Assembly: GCA_052038485.1 (NCBI GenBank)
Contig: JBQGCL010000106.1
Location: 62,001 to 126,000 of the forward strand
DNA: 64,000 bases
From: JACVRW01 sp052038485
Lineage (GTDB): Bacteria > Actinomycetota > Thermoleophilia > Solirubrobacterales > Thermoleophilaceae
Direction of reading: 5' to 3'
This document shows positions 25,431-32,890 of this stretch, in pieces. The notes beneath the pieces were generated by a model. The model ran no database searches, was not told where the DNA came from, and saw only the letters and a list, made by a program, of their open reading frames with translations. A program made the translations under genes and the position numbers. The stretch's first letter is position 1. Every line of letters starts with the position of its first letter.

Positions 25431-27607
25431 GCGCTGTCGGCCTCGGCGACCGGGTGCTCCGTGTAACCGCGGTGGCGCTGAAGCGCGCGGCGGAAGCCGA
25501 GCGGGCGGCGCAGTGACAGCGGGCGCCGGTGCGGCGCGCCGCTACGGCGGTAGGTGCGCCACTCGCGCAGCCCGTCGATGCGCCCGCGCAGCGCGGCGAG
25601 CGAGCGGCTGTTGATCGACGCGTAGACGACGTAGGCGGAGTCGTAGGCCAGCATCCAGGGCGCGTTCAGCAGCAGCATCCCGTTGGATGCGTTCTTGGCG
25701 AGCGTCCGGACGCGGTTGCGCCCGACCAGGTAGAGCTTGGCCGGCGAGCCGTGCTGCGCGGTCGCCGAGTGGTGGTGGTAGACGACCGCCTCCGGCGCGT
25801 ACAGGGCGCGCCAGCCGTGGGCCTGGGCGCGCCAGGCCAGGTCGGCGTCCTCGAAGAACGCGAAGAAGCTCTCGTCGAAGCCGCCCACCTGATCGAGCAT
25901 CTGCCTACGGAAGATCGCCGCGCCGCCGGTGGCCCCGAACACCTCGTAGGGGGCGCTCTCGCGCAGCTCCGCCAGCGGCGTGCCGACGAGCCGGTCGGCG
26001 GCCACGCCGAGCCGGTCGAGCTCGAGCCCGGCCGAGTTGAGCCGGTGGCGCCGGTCGGCGAAGCGCATCTGCGCCGCGACCGAGCCCACGCGCGGGTGCA
26101 GCCGCCCGGCGTCGAGCATCACCCGGATCGCGTCCGGCTCGACCGTGGTGTCGTTGTTGAAGACGGCGATCCACTCGCCGCGCGCCTGGGCGACCCCGCG
26201 CGCCACGCCGCCGGCGAACCCGTGGTTGCGCTCGAGCGGGACGACCTTGACGGTCGGGAACCGCTCGCGCACCAGCTCCACCGAGCCGTCCGCGGAGCCG
26301 TTGTCGACGACGATCAGCTCGGTCTCCTCGCCGACCGCCCGCAGGGCGTGCTCGAGCGACTCGAGGCACATCTTGAGGAGATCGCGGCGCTCGTGGTTGA
26401 CGATGATCGTCGAGACGGCGACGCCGGTGGACGGCTGGGTGCGCCGTGCCGCCGCGGGGACGGCCACGATCGGCTCGTCCTCCTCGAGCACCGCGCCGAT
26501 CACGGAGTCGGTCAGCTCGGCGGTGCGGTTCCAGGTGAACGCCACGGCGCGGTCGAGCCCCGCCCTCACCAGGCGCGTGCGTGTGTCGGCGTCGGTCGCG
26601 GCGGTCGCAAGCGCGTCGGCGAGCGCGGTCGCATCGTTGGGGTCCACGAGGATCGCCGCGTCGCCGCAGGTCTCCGGCAGCGCGGTGCGCTCGGCGGCGA
26701 CAACCGGCACGCCGGAGGCCATCGCCTCGAGCACCGGCAGCCCGAAGCCCTCGTAGAGGGAGGGCATCGCGAGCGCCAGCGCGCCCGCGTACAGCCCGGG
26801 GAGGTGACGCTCCTCGACGTAGCCGAGCGCGCGCATCGGCGGCGCGTGGCCGGCGCGCATGTAGGCGCGCCCCGAGCCGGCGGAGACCAGCTCGATGCCG
26901 AGCTCGCGCAGCTTGCGTCCCGCCTCGGCGAGTGCCGACACGTTCTTGCGGGCGATCCTGGTGCCGACCACCAGCACGTAGGGCCCGTCCAGCCCGTACT
27001 CGCGGCGCGCCTCCTCCGCGTCGGCGGCCGGGGAGAAGCGCTCGTCGACGCCGTTGGGAACGACCTCGATGCGATCGGGGTCGAGGTCGAGGCCGGCGGC
27101 GATTTCGTGGCGGGAGAACTCGGAGGGAGCGATCACGCGGCGGGCGCGGCGCGCGAGCAGCGGCAGGATGCGCCGCTGGTAGGAGGCGTAGGGCGGCGAG
27201 TACCACTCGGGGTGGCGCAGCGCGGCGAGGTCGTGGATGACCACGACGCTGCGGCGCGAGGCCGCGGGCGCGAGGTTGGCCGGGCAGTAGATGACGCGTG
27301 CGCGCGGCACGGTCGCCGGCAGCAGCGCCTGCTCCCAGAGGTGTCCCGCGCGGTGCGCGAACGCGCTGGGCGGCCGCGCGACCGCATAGCGGTCGGGCCG
27401 CATCGCCGGCAGTCGCGTGGCCATCTCGGTGGCCACCCGCTCGACACCGCCGATCTCCCGGCGCGCGGCGGCGCGCGCGTCGATCACCACCGGCGCCGCT
27501 CGCCGGGTTACCGACTCCCCGACGGGGTAGCCGCCCGCTCCGTTAGCGGCGCCGTTGACCGAGGGTGCCCGCCCGGTGCCGACCCCGGCGGGTGGCGACC
27601 CGGTCAC
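25427..27607 (-). CDS. Two-domain glycosyltransferase: GT4 fused to GT2
   Basis: 726 residues encoding two enzymes. A low-complexity start (about 1-35, Gly/Ala/Asn) is followed by a GT4 GT-B domain (about 38-370) with VVIDARAAARREIGGVERVA, VVIHDLAALRHPEWYSPPYA, VVGTRIARKNVSALAEA and the EX7E segment FGLPVLEAMASGVPVVAAER. After a linker comes a GT-A GT2 domain (about 400-690) with VSTIIVNHERRDLLKMCLES, VVDNGSADGSVELV, the DXD-like FNNDTTVEPD, and GGAAIFRRQMLDQVGGFDES-FFAFFEDADLAWRAQ. The GT2 half resembles rhamnosyltransferases of the WbbL type. The fusion suggests two consecutive sugars are added by one protein. Both ends overlap neighbours by 4 bp (GTGA). Confidence 0.88.
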   Translation of the reverse strand: MTGSPPAGVGTGRAPSVNGAANGAGGYPVGESVTRRAAPVVIDARAAARREIGGVERVATEMATRLPAMRPDRYAVARPPSAFAHRAGHLWEQALLPATVPRARVIYCPANLAPAASRRSVVVIHDLAALRHPEWYSPPYASYQRRILPLLARRARRVIAPSEFSRHEIAAGLDLDPDRIEVVPNGVDERFSPAADAEEARREYGLDGPYVLVVGTRIARKNVSALAEAGRKLRELGIELVSAGSGRAYMRAGHAPPMRALGYVEERHLPGLYAGALALAMPSLYEGFGLPVLEAMASGVPVVAAERTALPETCGDAAILVDPNDATALADALATAATDADTRTRLVRAGLDRAVAFTWNRTAELTDSVIGAVLEEDEPIVAVPAAARRTQPSTGVAVSTIIVNHERRDLLKMCLESLEHALRAVGEETELIVVDNGSADGSVELVRERFPTVKVVPLERNHGFAGGVARGVAQARGEWIAVFNNDTTVEPDAIRVMLDAGRLHPRVGSVAAQMRFADRRHRLNSAGLELDRLGVAADRLVGTPLAELRESAPYEVFGATGGAAIFRRQMLDQVGGFDESFFAFFEDADLAWRAQAHGWRALYAPEAVVYHHHSATAQHGSPAKLYLVGRNRVRTLAKNASNGMLLLNAPWMLAYDSAYVVYASINSRSLAALRGRIDGLREWRTYRRSGAPHRRPLSLRRPLGFRRALQRHRGYTEHPVAEADSA

Positions 27608-28137
27608 GCACGTCGCCTGAGCAGCTTGCTCAGGATGAACAGCCCGACGATCCCGAGCCCGACCGCCGGGAGCCCGGTGGGCGACGCCGGACGTGGGGCG
27701 GGGGGTGGCGCCACACGCGGGACGGCGACCGGCCCCATACCGGCCAGGCTCGCTGCCGGGCCCGGCGGCCGCGCGCCGCGGCGCAGCGCGATGCCGGCGC
27801 CGAGCAGGAACGCGCCGATCAGCACGACGGGGAGCAGGTCGAGCCCGGTGTTCGGCAGCGTCGCCTCGTCGGACTCGGTGCCCTGGGCCGTGGTGCCCGC
27901 GGTGTCACTGGGGGTTGTCTGCGCGGTGGTCGAGGTGGTGCCGTCGTCCGACCCGCCGGTCTGCGAGCCGTTGTCGCCGCCGCCGTTGCCGCCACCACCG
28001 CCGCCGCCCCCGCCGCCGCCCTGACCCTCGAACGGGTCGACGTACTGGTCGTCGCCCGCGCTCTGGGCGTGAACGACGGCCGGCAGGGCGAGTGCCAGCG
28101 TGAGCAGCATGAAGATGACTTTCGCGCTGGAACGCAT
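27604..28137 (-). CDS. LPXTG-motif surface protein with a second C-terminal membrane segment
   Basis: A small exported protein of 177 residues with signal peptide VIFMLLTLALALPAVVHAQ. The mature part has a run of 11 glycines (about 40-50), then a Gly/Ser/Thr/Asp stretch (51-90), the sortase-type motif LPNTG at residues 94-98, a hydrophobic span (99-117) and RRGAR. Unusually the protein goes on: a Pro/Ala-rich linker (123-153) and a second hydrophobic span with a basic end (LPAVGLGIVGLFILSKLLRR). It lies between a polymerase gene (2 bp upstream) and the GT fusion (4-bp overlap), so it is expressed with the assembly machinery. It may be a wall or membrane anchor for the polymer. No sortase gene is in the window. 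Confidence 0.72.
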   Translation of the reverse strand: MRSSAKVIFMLLTLALALPAVVHAQSAGDDQYVDPFEGQGGGGGGGGGGGNGGGDNGSQTGGSDDGTTSTTAQTTPSDTAGTTAQGTESDEATLPNTGLDLLPVVLIGAFLLGAGIALRRGARPPGPAASLAGMGPVAVPRVAPPPAPRPASPTGLPAVGLGIVGLFILSKLLRRRA

Positions 28138-28139
28138 CG

Positions 28140-29630
28140 TCAGATTCCTACCAGATCGGCCTCTTGCTCACGCCAGGCGGGACGGGCGGAGAGCTCCTCG
28201 CTCCACGCGATCGCGGCGGCTCCCAGTGCCAGCGCGGGCAGCGTCACGGCCGGCATCTCCCAGTCCCAGTCGAGTCCCGCGTGGACCGCCCAGGCGGCCA
28301 TCCCGCCCGCCAGCGCCGTGGCCGGGCCCGGCGCGATCCGGTGCAGGCGCACGACCGCGGCCGCCGTACCCGCCAGGAAGGCGAGCAGGAAGGCAAACCC
28401 GATCACCCCCAGCTCCGCGAGCGTCTCCAGGTAGAGGGAGTGGGCGTCGCCGGATTTGTCGACACGGTCGCGCTGCTTGCGCCACTCGACCTCGAAGCCG
28501 CCGGAGCCGAGCCCCCGGACCGGGTGGTCCGCCCACGTGGAGATCGCGACCTCCCAGTAGCGGTAGCGATTGGTGTCGATCGAGCTCAGGCGGCCGGGAT
28601 CGGCACCCTCGACCGGGGACGTGCCCTCGGGCTTGCCCTCGAGCACCGCCGCCGCGAGCGCGGCGGCGACGATCAGCACGCCGGCGACGATGAGCACCGC
28701 GGTCGGCCGTGAGACCCGCAGCGAGGGGGCCGCTTCGGCCTCTGCTCGCTCCGGCGATCGCCGCGCGACCACGAACGCGGCGGCGAGCGCGAGCGCGACC
28801 AGCGCTCCGAACATGATCAGACCCTCGGTCGAGTCGCCCTGCTCGCCGCGCTCGATCGACTCCACCGTCGGCAGCAGGCTCGATACGAAAGCCGCCACTC
28901 CGGCCGCGACCACCAGCGCGAACGCGGCCCGTAGCTGGGGGCGGCCCTCCGGAGCGAGCGCGACCAGGAACAGCACCCCGGCCGCCACCGCGGCAAGCGC
29001 ACCGCGGGAGAACGACAGGTAGACGCCCAGCCCGAGCGCTACGCCGGCCGCGGCCGCGGCGCCGCGCAGCGCCGGCCGGCGCTCGGGGTCGCCCGCCACG
29101 CGTACGGCGAGCACGAAGCCGATCGCCCCCAGCAGGCCGAGCGCGTTCCAGTAGGAGATCGGCTGCTCCAGGCGCCCGGCGGCGGATCTGCTGCGCTCGA
29201 ACTCGAACACGCCGGGCAGCAGGCGCTCCGAAAGGGCGTAGGCGATCACGACGAAGGCACCCAGCACCAGCCCCGGCTCGAGCCAGCGCCGTGCCGGTGC
29301 ACCGCGCAGCAGCACGGTCGCCGCGAAGAAGAAGCCGAGATAGAGCAGCAGGCGCTGGAGGTCGCCCTGGGCGCGCCCGCCGAGCGGGGTCCAGGCGATC
29401 GAGACGGCCGTCCAGAGCGTCAGCAGCGCGAAGCCGGCTAGCGCGACCCGGCCGGGTGTCGACGAGGGCAGCGGGCGAGGCGCCACCAGCGCGAGCACGA
29501 CCACCAGCACCCAGGCGGCGCCCGCGGCGATCAGTCTGGCCTCCGGGAAGTAACCCCCCGAGAAGAAGGCGAGCGCGGTCGGTCCGAAGATCACGACCGC
29601 GGCGCCTACGGCCAGCACCGATCTCCGCAT
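28140..29630 (-). CDS. O-antigen ligase family membrane protein (polymerase 3, TPR-paired copy A)
   Basis: A polytopic PF04932-type protein of 496 residues. Its features are LEQPISYWNALGLLGAIGFV, the sequence LSFSRGALAAVAAGVL and, in the large external loop, SSIDTNRYRYWEVAISTWAD followed by HPVRGLGSGGFEVEW and DAHSLYLETLAELGVIGF, then HAGLDWDWEMPAVTLPALAL. The H-P-x-x-G-x-G-x-G-x-F and HSLYLE motifs are standard for this family. A clear paralogue is at 51023-52564. Both copies sit next to a small TPR-like gene. It starts a five-gene minus-strand unit; TACTGT lies 8 nt before ATG 29630. Confidence 0.87.
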   Translation of the reverse strand: MRRSVLAVGAAVVIFGPTALAFFSGGYFPEARLIAAGAAWVLVVVLALVAPRPLPSSTPGRVALAGFALLTLWTAVSIAWTPLGGRAQGDLQRLLLYLGFFFAATVLLRGAPARRWLEPGLVLGAFVVIAYALSERLLPGVFEFERSRSAAGRLEQPISYWNALGLLGAIGFVLAVRVAGDPERRPALRGAAAAAGVALGLGVYLSFSRGALAAVAAGVLFLVALAPEGRPQLRAAFALVVAAGVAAFVSSLLPTVESIERGEQGDSTEGLIMFGALVALALAAAFVVARRSPERAEAEAAPSLRVSRPTAVLIVAGVLIVAAALAAAVLEGKPEGTSPVEGADPGRLSSIDTNRYRYWEVAISTWADHPVRGLGSGGFEVEWRKQRDRVDKSGDAHSLYLETLAELGVIGFAFLLAFLAGTAAAVVRLHRIAPGPATALAGGMAAWAVHAGLDWDWEMPAVTLPALALGAAAIAWSEELSARPAWREQEADLVGI

Positions 29631-29673
29631 CGGAGCCCACAGTAGCCGAGCTTGCCTACACTCGGCTCCGATG
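29628..29673. promoter_or_regulatory. Symmetrical divergent leaderless promoter
   Basis: CATCGGAGCC (29628-29637) and GGCTCCGATG (29664-29673) are perfect 10-bp inverted copies, and each contains the start codon of one divergent gene. Inside them are the outward-facing -10-like elements TACTGT (minus strand) and TACACT (29657-29662, plus strand), each 8 nt before its ATG. The polymerase and the TPR-like partner are thus driven by mirror-image promoters in 40 bp. Confidence 0.65.
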
Positions 29674-30081
29674 AAAAACGCGCTCGTACGGACCGCCCTG
29701 GTCGTGCTCGCCGTGGGCGTGGGAGCGTGGCTCGCGGTGGGTTATCGGAACGCGCGGTTGGAGGCGAAGGGAGAATCCGCGGTCGCGGCCATGAGGGACG
29801 CGCCGATCTCCACGGCCAGGGCGCGCGACGCGCTCGAGGCGCTCGAGGACGCCCGCTTCTGGAGCGCCGATCAGGCTCCCAAGCTCACCGAGGGCAATCT
29901 GCGGCTGTTCATCGGGCAACGCCAGCGGGCGGCCGAGCTCTCGCGCCAGGTCACCGCCGACGAGCCGGACAACGGCAGCGGCTGGTTTCTCGCCTACCTC
30001 GCCGAGCGGGGCCCCGCCAGGCGCGCCGCACTGCGCCACCTGAAGGAGCTCGATCCGTGGGCCGGCGACGTCCTGCCCTAG
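29671..30081 (+). CDS. Small TPR-like membrane-anchored protein (polymerase partner A)
   Basis: 136 residues. One N-terminal membrane segment (TALVVLAVGVGAWLAVGY) is followed by a helical domain with TPR-like spacing: ARARDALEALEDARFWSADQ, then RLFIGQRQRAAELSRQVTAD and EPDNGSGWFLAYLAERGPAR. The orientation would place the helices outside the membrane. A paralogue at 50650-51045 shares LEDARF, the [RY]LF.G[QR].RAA segment and the EP[DE]N motif. Both lie beside a polymerase of the O-antigen ligase family, whose relatives in other bacteria are sometimes fused to TPR domains. A role in holding or tuning the polymerase is inferred. Confidence 0.75.
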   Translation: MKNALVRTALVVLAVGVGAWLAVGYRNARLEAKGESAVAAMRDAPISTARARDALEALEDARFWSADQAPKLTEGNLRLFIGQRQRAAELSRQVTADEPDNGSGWFLAYLAERGPARRAALRHLKELDPWAGDVLP

Positions 30082-30085
30082 CCGC

Positions 30086-30940
30086 CTAGGTCTCGTCGCG
30101 GCGCGACAGCACCGCCGGCTCCGACCCGTTCACCCGCTCCTTGCGGCGGCTCAGCCCCCGAAAGGGCCGCCGGCTGCGCGTCTGGCTGCCCGCCGCGCGC
30201 AGCTGCTCGCGGCGGCGGCCGCTCAGCTCCAGCCGCAGCCGTGGCACGAGGATCAGCGCCTCGAACGCGATCGGCAGCGACATCTTGCTCTGCCCGGCCT
30301 CGCGGTCGCGGAACGTGATCGGCACCTCGGTGACCTTGAAGCCCGCCAGCAGCGCGCGGTAGGTCAGCTCGATGTTGAAGACGTAGCCCTGGGCGCGCAG
30401 CGTCGACGGCTCGATCGTCTGAAGCACCTGGCGGCGGACGCAGCGGAAGCCGCTGGTCAGGTCGTTGATGCGTACGCCGAGGATCGCGCGTGCGTAAATC
30501 GAGCCGAACCGGCTCAGGAAGCGGCGCAGGCGCGGCCAGTCCATGATCTCGCCCCCGTCGACGTAGCGCGAGCCGAGCACGAGGTCGCTCGACTGCGCGG
30601 CCTCGATCAGGGCGGCCAGGTGGTTGGGGTCGTGCGAAAAGTCGGCGTCCATCACGATCACGAACTCCGCGCCGCGCTCGACGGCGTACTGGAAGCCGGC
30701 CAGGTAGGCCTTGCCGAGCCCGTCCTTGCCGGTCCGGTGCAGGACCTCGACGCCGTGGAGCTCCTGGGCGAGCTGGTCGGCCAGCTCGCCGGTGCCGTCG
30801 GGCGAGGCGTCGTCCACGACCAGCACGCGCCAGTCGGCGGGCACGACCCGCTCGAGCGCGTCCACGGTCGCGCGGACGACCTTGTCGAGGTTGCCGACCT
30901 CGTTGTAGGTCGGCAGGAAGAGCCAAACGCTCGCCGGCAT
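30086..30940 (-). CDS. Polyprenol-phosphate mannose synthase-like GT2
   Basis: A GT-A enzyme of 284 residues of the Dpm1 group, which moves mannose from GDP-mannose (or another hexose) to a polyprenyl phosphate. Motifs in order are VWLFLPTYNEVGNLDKVVRA, VVDDASPDGTGELAD, GLGKAYLAGFQYAVERGAEF, the DXD IVMDADFSHDP, VLGSRYVDGG, LTSGFRCVRRQVL and VPITFRDREAGQSKMS. These match bacterial Ppm1/Dpm1 closely, although the C-terminal 40 residues are basic and there is no membrane domain. The product would feed the GT-C enzymes of the window. TATCGT lies 8 nt before ATG 30940. It is convergent with the TPR-like gene, with a 4-bp gap. Confidence 0.9.
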   Translation of the reverse strand: MPASVWLFLPTYNEVGNLDKVVRATVDALERVVPADWRVLVVDDASPDGTGELADQLAQELHGVEVLHRTGKDGLGKAYLAGFQYAVERGAEFVIVMDADFSHDPNHLAALIEAAQSSDLVLGSRYVDGGEIMDWPRLRRFLSRFGSIYARAILGVRINDLTSGFRCVRRQVLQTIEPSTLRAQGYVFNIELTYRALLAGFKVTEVPITFRDREAGQSKMSLPIAFEALILVPRLRLELSGRRREQLRAAGSQTRSRRPFRGLSRRKERVNGSEPAVLSRRDET

Positions 30941-30948
30941 GGAAGGAG

Positions 30949-30954
30949 ACGATA
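30949..30954 (-). promoter_or_regulatory. -10 element of the Dpm1-like gene
   Basis: TATCGT on the minus strand ends 8 nt before ATG 30940, consistent with a leaderless transcript. The opposite-facing TACCGT of the next gene is only 34 bp away. Confidence 0.5.
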
Positions 30955-30988
30955 AGGGTCACACGGCGCGCATGCCACCGGTTACCGC

Positions 30989-30994
30989 TACCGT
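30989..30994 (+). promoter_or_regulatory. -10 element of the GT4 gene at 31004
   Basis: TACCGT ends 9 nt before ATG 31004 in the 63-bp divergent gap and fits the leaderless pattern of the region. Confidence 0.45.
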
Positions 30995-31003
30995 CTCCGC
31001 CCC

Positions 31004-32191
31004 ATGGCCGCGACCGTCGAACCGCGACCGCTCAAGATTCTCGTCCTGGCCGACCGCGACTGGACCCACCACGACACAGGCGGTAACGGCGCCAACATCG
31101 AGGCCCAGGTGAGCCGCTGGGTGGCGTGGGGGAACCACGTCACCGTCGTCACCGGCAGCTATCCGGGCGCCAAGAAGGTCGAGCACCTGGGCCCCCGGCT
31201 GACCGTCCACCGCGCCGGCAACAGGGCGACGGTGTTCCCGCGCGCGTTCCTGACCGTGATGCGCGGCGTGGGCAGGGACGCCGACGTGGTCGTCGAGGTG
31301 ATCAACGGGATCACGTTCCTCACGCCGCTGTGGCTGCGCAAGCCGCGCGTGGCGATGGTCCACCACGTGCACCGCGAGCTGTTCATCGGCGAGTTCGGCC
31401 TGGCCGGCCACCTGGTCTACTGGCTCGCCGAGCGGCTGCCGCTGATGCTGCTCTACAGGCGCACGCCGTTCATGACGATCTCGAACGCGGCGCGCGACGA
31501 CCTCGTGCGCGACGGCATCCCGCGCGACCACATAACGGTCGAGTACCTGGGCGTGGACGGCGAGAAGTACGCGCGCGGCACGCGCGCCGAGCGGCCGCGG
31601 CTGATCTTCGTCGGCCGCCTCAAGGCCTACAAGAACGTCGAGGCGATCTTCGACGTGCTCGAGGCGATCCCCGAGCTCGGGCTCGACGTCGTCGGCGAGG
31701 GTGACCACCGGCCCGACCTCGAGTCGGAGATCGCCCGCCGCGGTCTGAGCGACCGGGTCGCCATGCACGGCTACGTCGACGAGCGGCGCAAGGCCGAGCT
31801 GTACGGGAGCGCCTGGATCAACATGACCGCGTCGCAGTCCGAGGGCTGGTCGCTGACCGTGATGGAGGCGGCGCTCTGCGGCACGCCCAGCATCGCGCTG
31901 GCGATCGGCGGGCTGCCGGAGTCGATCGTGGACGGCACCACCGGCCTGCTCGCAAACGACACGGCCGGGCTGATCGCCCAGACGCGCCGCCTACTCGACG
32001 ATCCCGGCCTGCGCGAGTCGCTCGGGGACGCCGCGGAGCGCCGCGCGCGCGGGTTCACCTGGGACAGCTCGGCGCGCTCCTATCTGAGCGTGATGCGCCG
32101 GCAGGCGGGCCTCCCGCCCGGTCAGGACCAGATCTTCCAGGGGGCGTTGCCCGCCGACCAGGCGTCGTTGAGCAGCACCGAGTCCTTGTAG
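31004..32191 (+). CDS. GT4 family glycosyltransferase
   Basis: A GT-B enzyme of 395 residues. The N-terminal domain has LKILVLADRDWTHHDTGGNG (glycine loop), VVVEVINGITFLTPLW and VAMVHHVHRELF. The donor domain has LIFVGRLKAYKNVEAIFDVL, VVGEGDHRPDLE, GYVDERRKAELYGSAWINMT and the EX7E-equivalent SEGWSLTVMEAALCGTPSIA. The last 35 residues lie in a 70-bp overlap with the convergent cytidylyltransferase gene, the longest such overlap in the window. The sugar is unknown. Confidence 0.87.
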   Translation: MAATVEPRPLKILVLADRDWTHHDTGGNGANIEAQVSRWVAWGNHVTVVTGSYPGAKKVEHLGPRLTVHRAGNRATVFPRAFLTVMRGVGRDADVVVEVINGITFLTPLWLRKPRVAMVHHVHRELFIGEFGLAGHLVYWLAERLPLMLLYRRTPFMTISNAARDDLVRDGIPRDHITVEYLGVDGEKYARGTRAERPRLIFVGRLKAYKNVEAIFDVLEAIPELGLDVVGEGDHRPDLESEIARRGLSDRVAMHGYVDERRKAELYGSAWINMTASQSEGWSLTVMEAALCGTPSIALAIGGLPESIVDGTTGLLANDTAGLIAQTRRLLDDPGLRESLGDAAERRARGFTWDSSARSYLSVMRRQAGLPPGQDQIFQGALPADQASLSSTESL

Positions 32192-32841
32192 GTGTCCATG
32201 CACTCCCAGAAGCCGTCGTGGCGGAAGGCGTGCAACTGGCCCTCGGCGGCCAGCCGCTCGAGCGGCTCGCGCTCGAGCACGGATTCCTCGCCGATGTAGT
32301 CGAGCGCGCCCGGCTCGAAGCAGAAGAAGCCGCCGTTGATCCAGTGCTCGAGCCGCGGCTTCTCCGCGAAGCCGCGCACGCGGCCGTCGCCGTTGAGCTC
32401 GGCGACGCCGAACTGGAGCTCGGGCCGGACCACGGTCATCGTTCCGAGGCTGCCGTGCTCGCGGTGGAAGGCGGTCAGCGCGTTGAGGTCGATGTCGGCC
32501 ACGCCGTCGGCGTAGGTGGCGCAGAAGGAGCGGCCCTCGAGGGCTTCCCCCGCCTGGTGTAGGCGCCCACCGGTTGGGGTATCGAGGCCCGTTTCGAGAC
32601 AGCGCACCTCGACGTCGTCGGGCCACCCGCGCGACCGCACGTACTCCTCGATCAGCTCGCCCTTGTAGCCCGTGCAGAGCAGGAAGCGCTTGAAGCCCTG
32701 GGCGGCGTAGATCTGGATCACGTGCCAGACGATCGGCTCGCCGCCGATCTCGACCAGCGGCTTGGGGATCGACATGGTGTGCTCCTGCAGTCGCGTGCCG
32801 CGACCGCCGCAGAGGATCACGACGTCGTCGAGGTCGTGCAT
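32122..32841 (-). CDS. rfbF: Glucose-1-phosphate cytidylyltransferase-like nucleotidyltransferase
   Basis: It joins CTP and a sugar-1-phosphate to give a CDP-sugar, the entry to CDP-deoxyhexose pathways. It has 239 residues (RfbF is about 257). The nucleotide-binding motif is CGGRGTRLQEHT (11-22), followed by IPKPLVEIGGEPIVWHVIQI, and the RfbF-type segments GLDTPTGGRLHQAGEAL, FCATYADGVADIDLNAL, RGFAEKPRLEHWINGGFFCF and the ending DGFWECMDTYKDSVLL. ATG 32841 is supported by TAGGTT 7 nt upstream. The usual partners (CDP-glucose dehydratase RfbG and later enzymes) are not in the window. It overlaps the GT4 gene by 70 bp. Confidence 0.82.
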   Translation of the reverse strand: MHDLDDVVILCGGRGTRLQEHTMSIPKPLVEIGGEPIVWHVIQIYAAQGFKRFLLCTGYKGELIEEYVRSRGWPDDVEVRCLETGLDTPTGGRLHQAGEALEGRSFCATYADGVADIDLNALTAFHREHGSLGTMTVVRPELQFGVAELNGDGRVRGFAEKPRLEHWINGGFFCFEPGALDYIGEESVLEREPLERLAAEGQLHAFRHDGFWECMDTYKDSVLLNDAWSAGNAPWKIWS

Positions 32842-32848
32842 CGACAGG

Positions 32849-32854
32849 AACCTA
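32849..32854 (-). promoter_or_regulatory. -10 element of the cytidylyltransferase gene
   Basis: TAGGTT on the minus strand ends 7 nt before ATG 32841. It faces TAAGTT (32878-32883) of the divergent GT2 gene in a 49-bp gap. Confidence 0.5.
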
Positions 32855-32877
32855 ATACACAGGAGGCCAACCCACGG

Positions 32878-32883
32878 TAAGTT
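32878..32883 (+). promoter_or_regulatory. -10 element of the GT2 gene at 32891
   Basis: TAAGTT ends 7 nt before ATG 32891. It supports this ATG over earlier in-frame codons that lie inside the divergent gene. Confidence 0.5.
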
Positions 32884-32890
32884 GATCGCC

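Noticed and set aside
27985..28020. Simple GCC-type repeat as a mobile or CRISPR-like element
   Set aside because: It encodes the glycine run of the LPXTG-like protein in frame and has no spacers or conserved repeat units.
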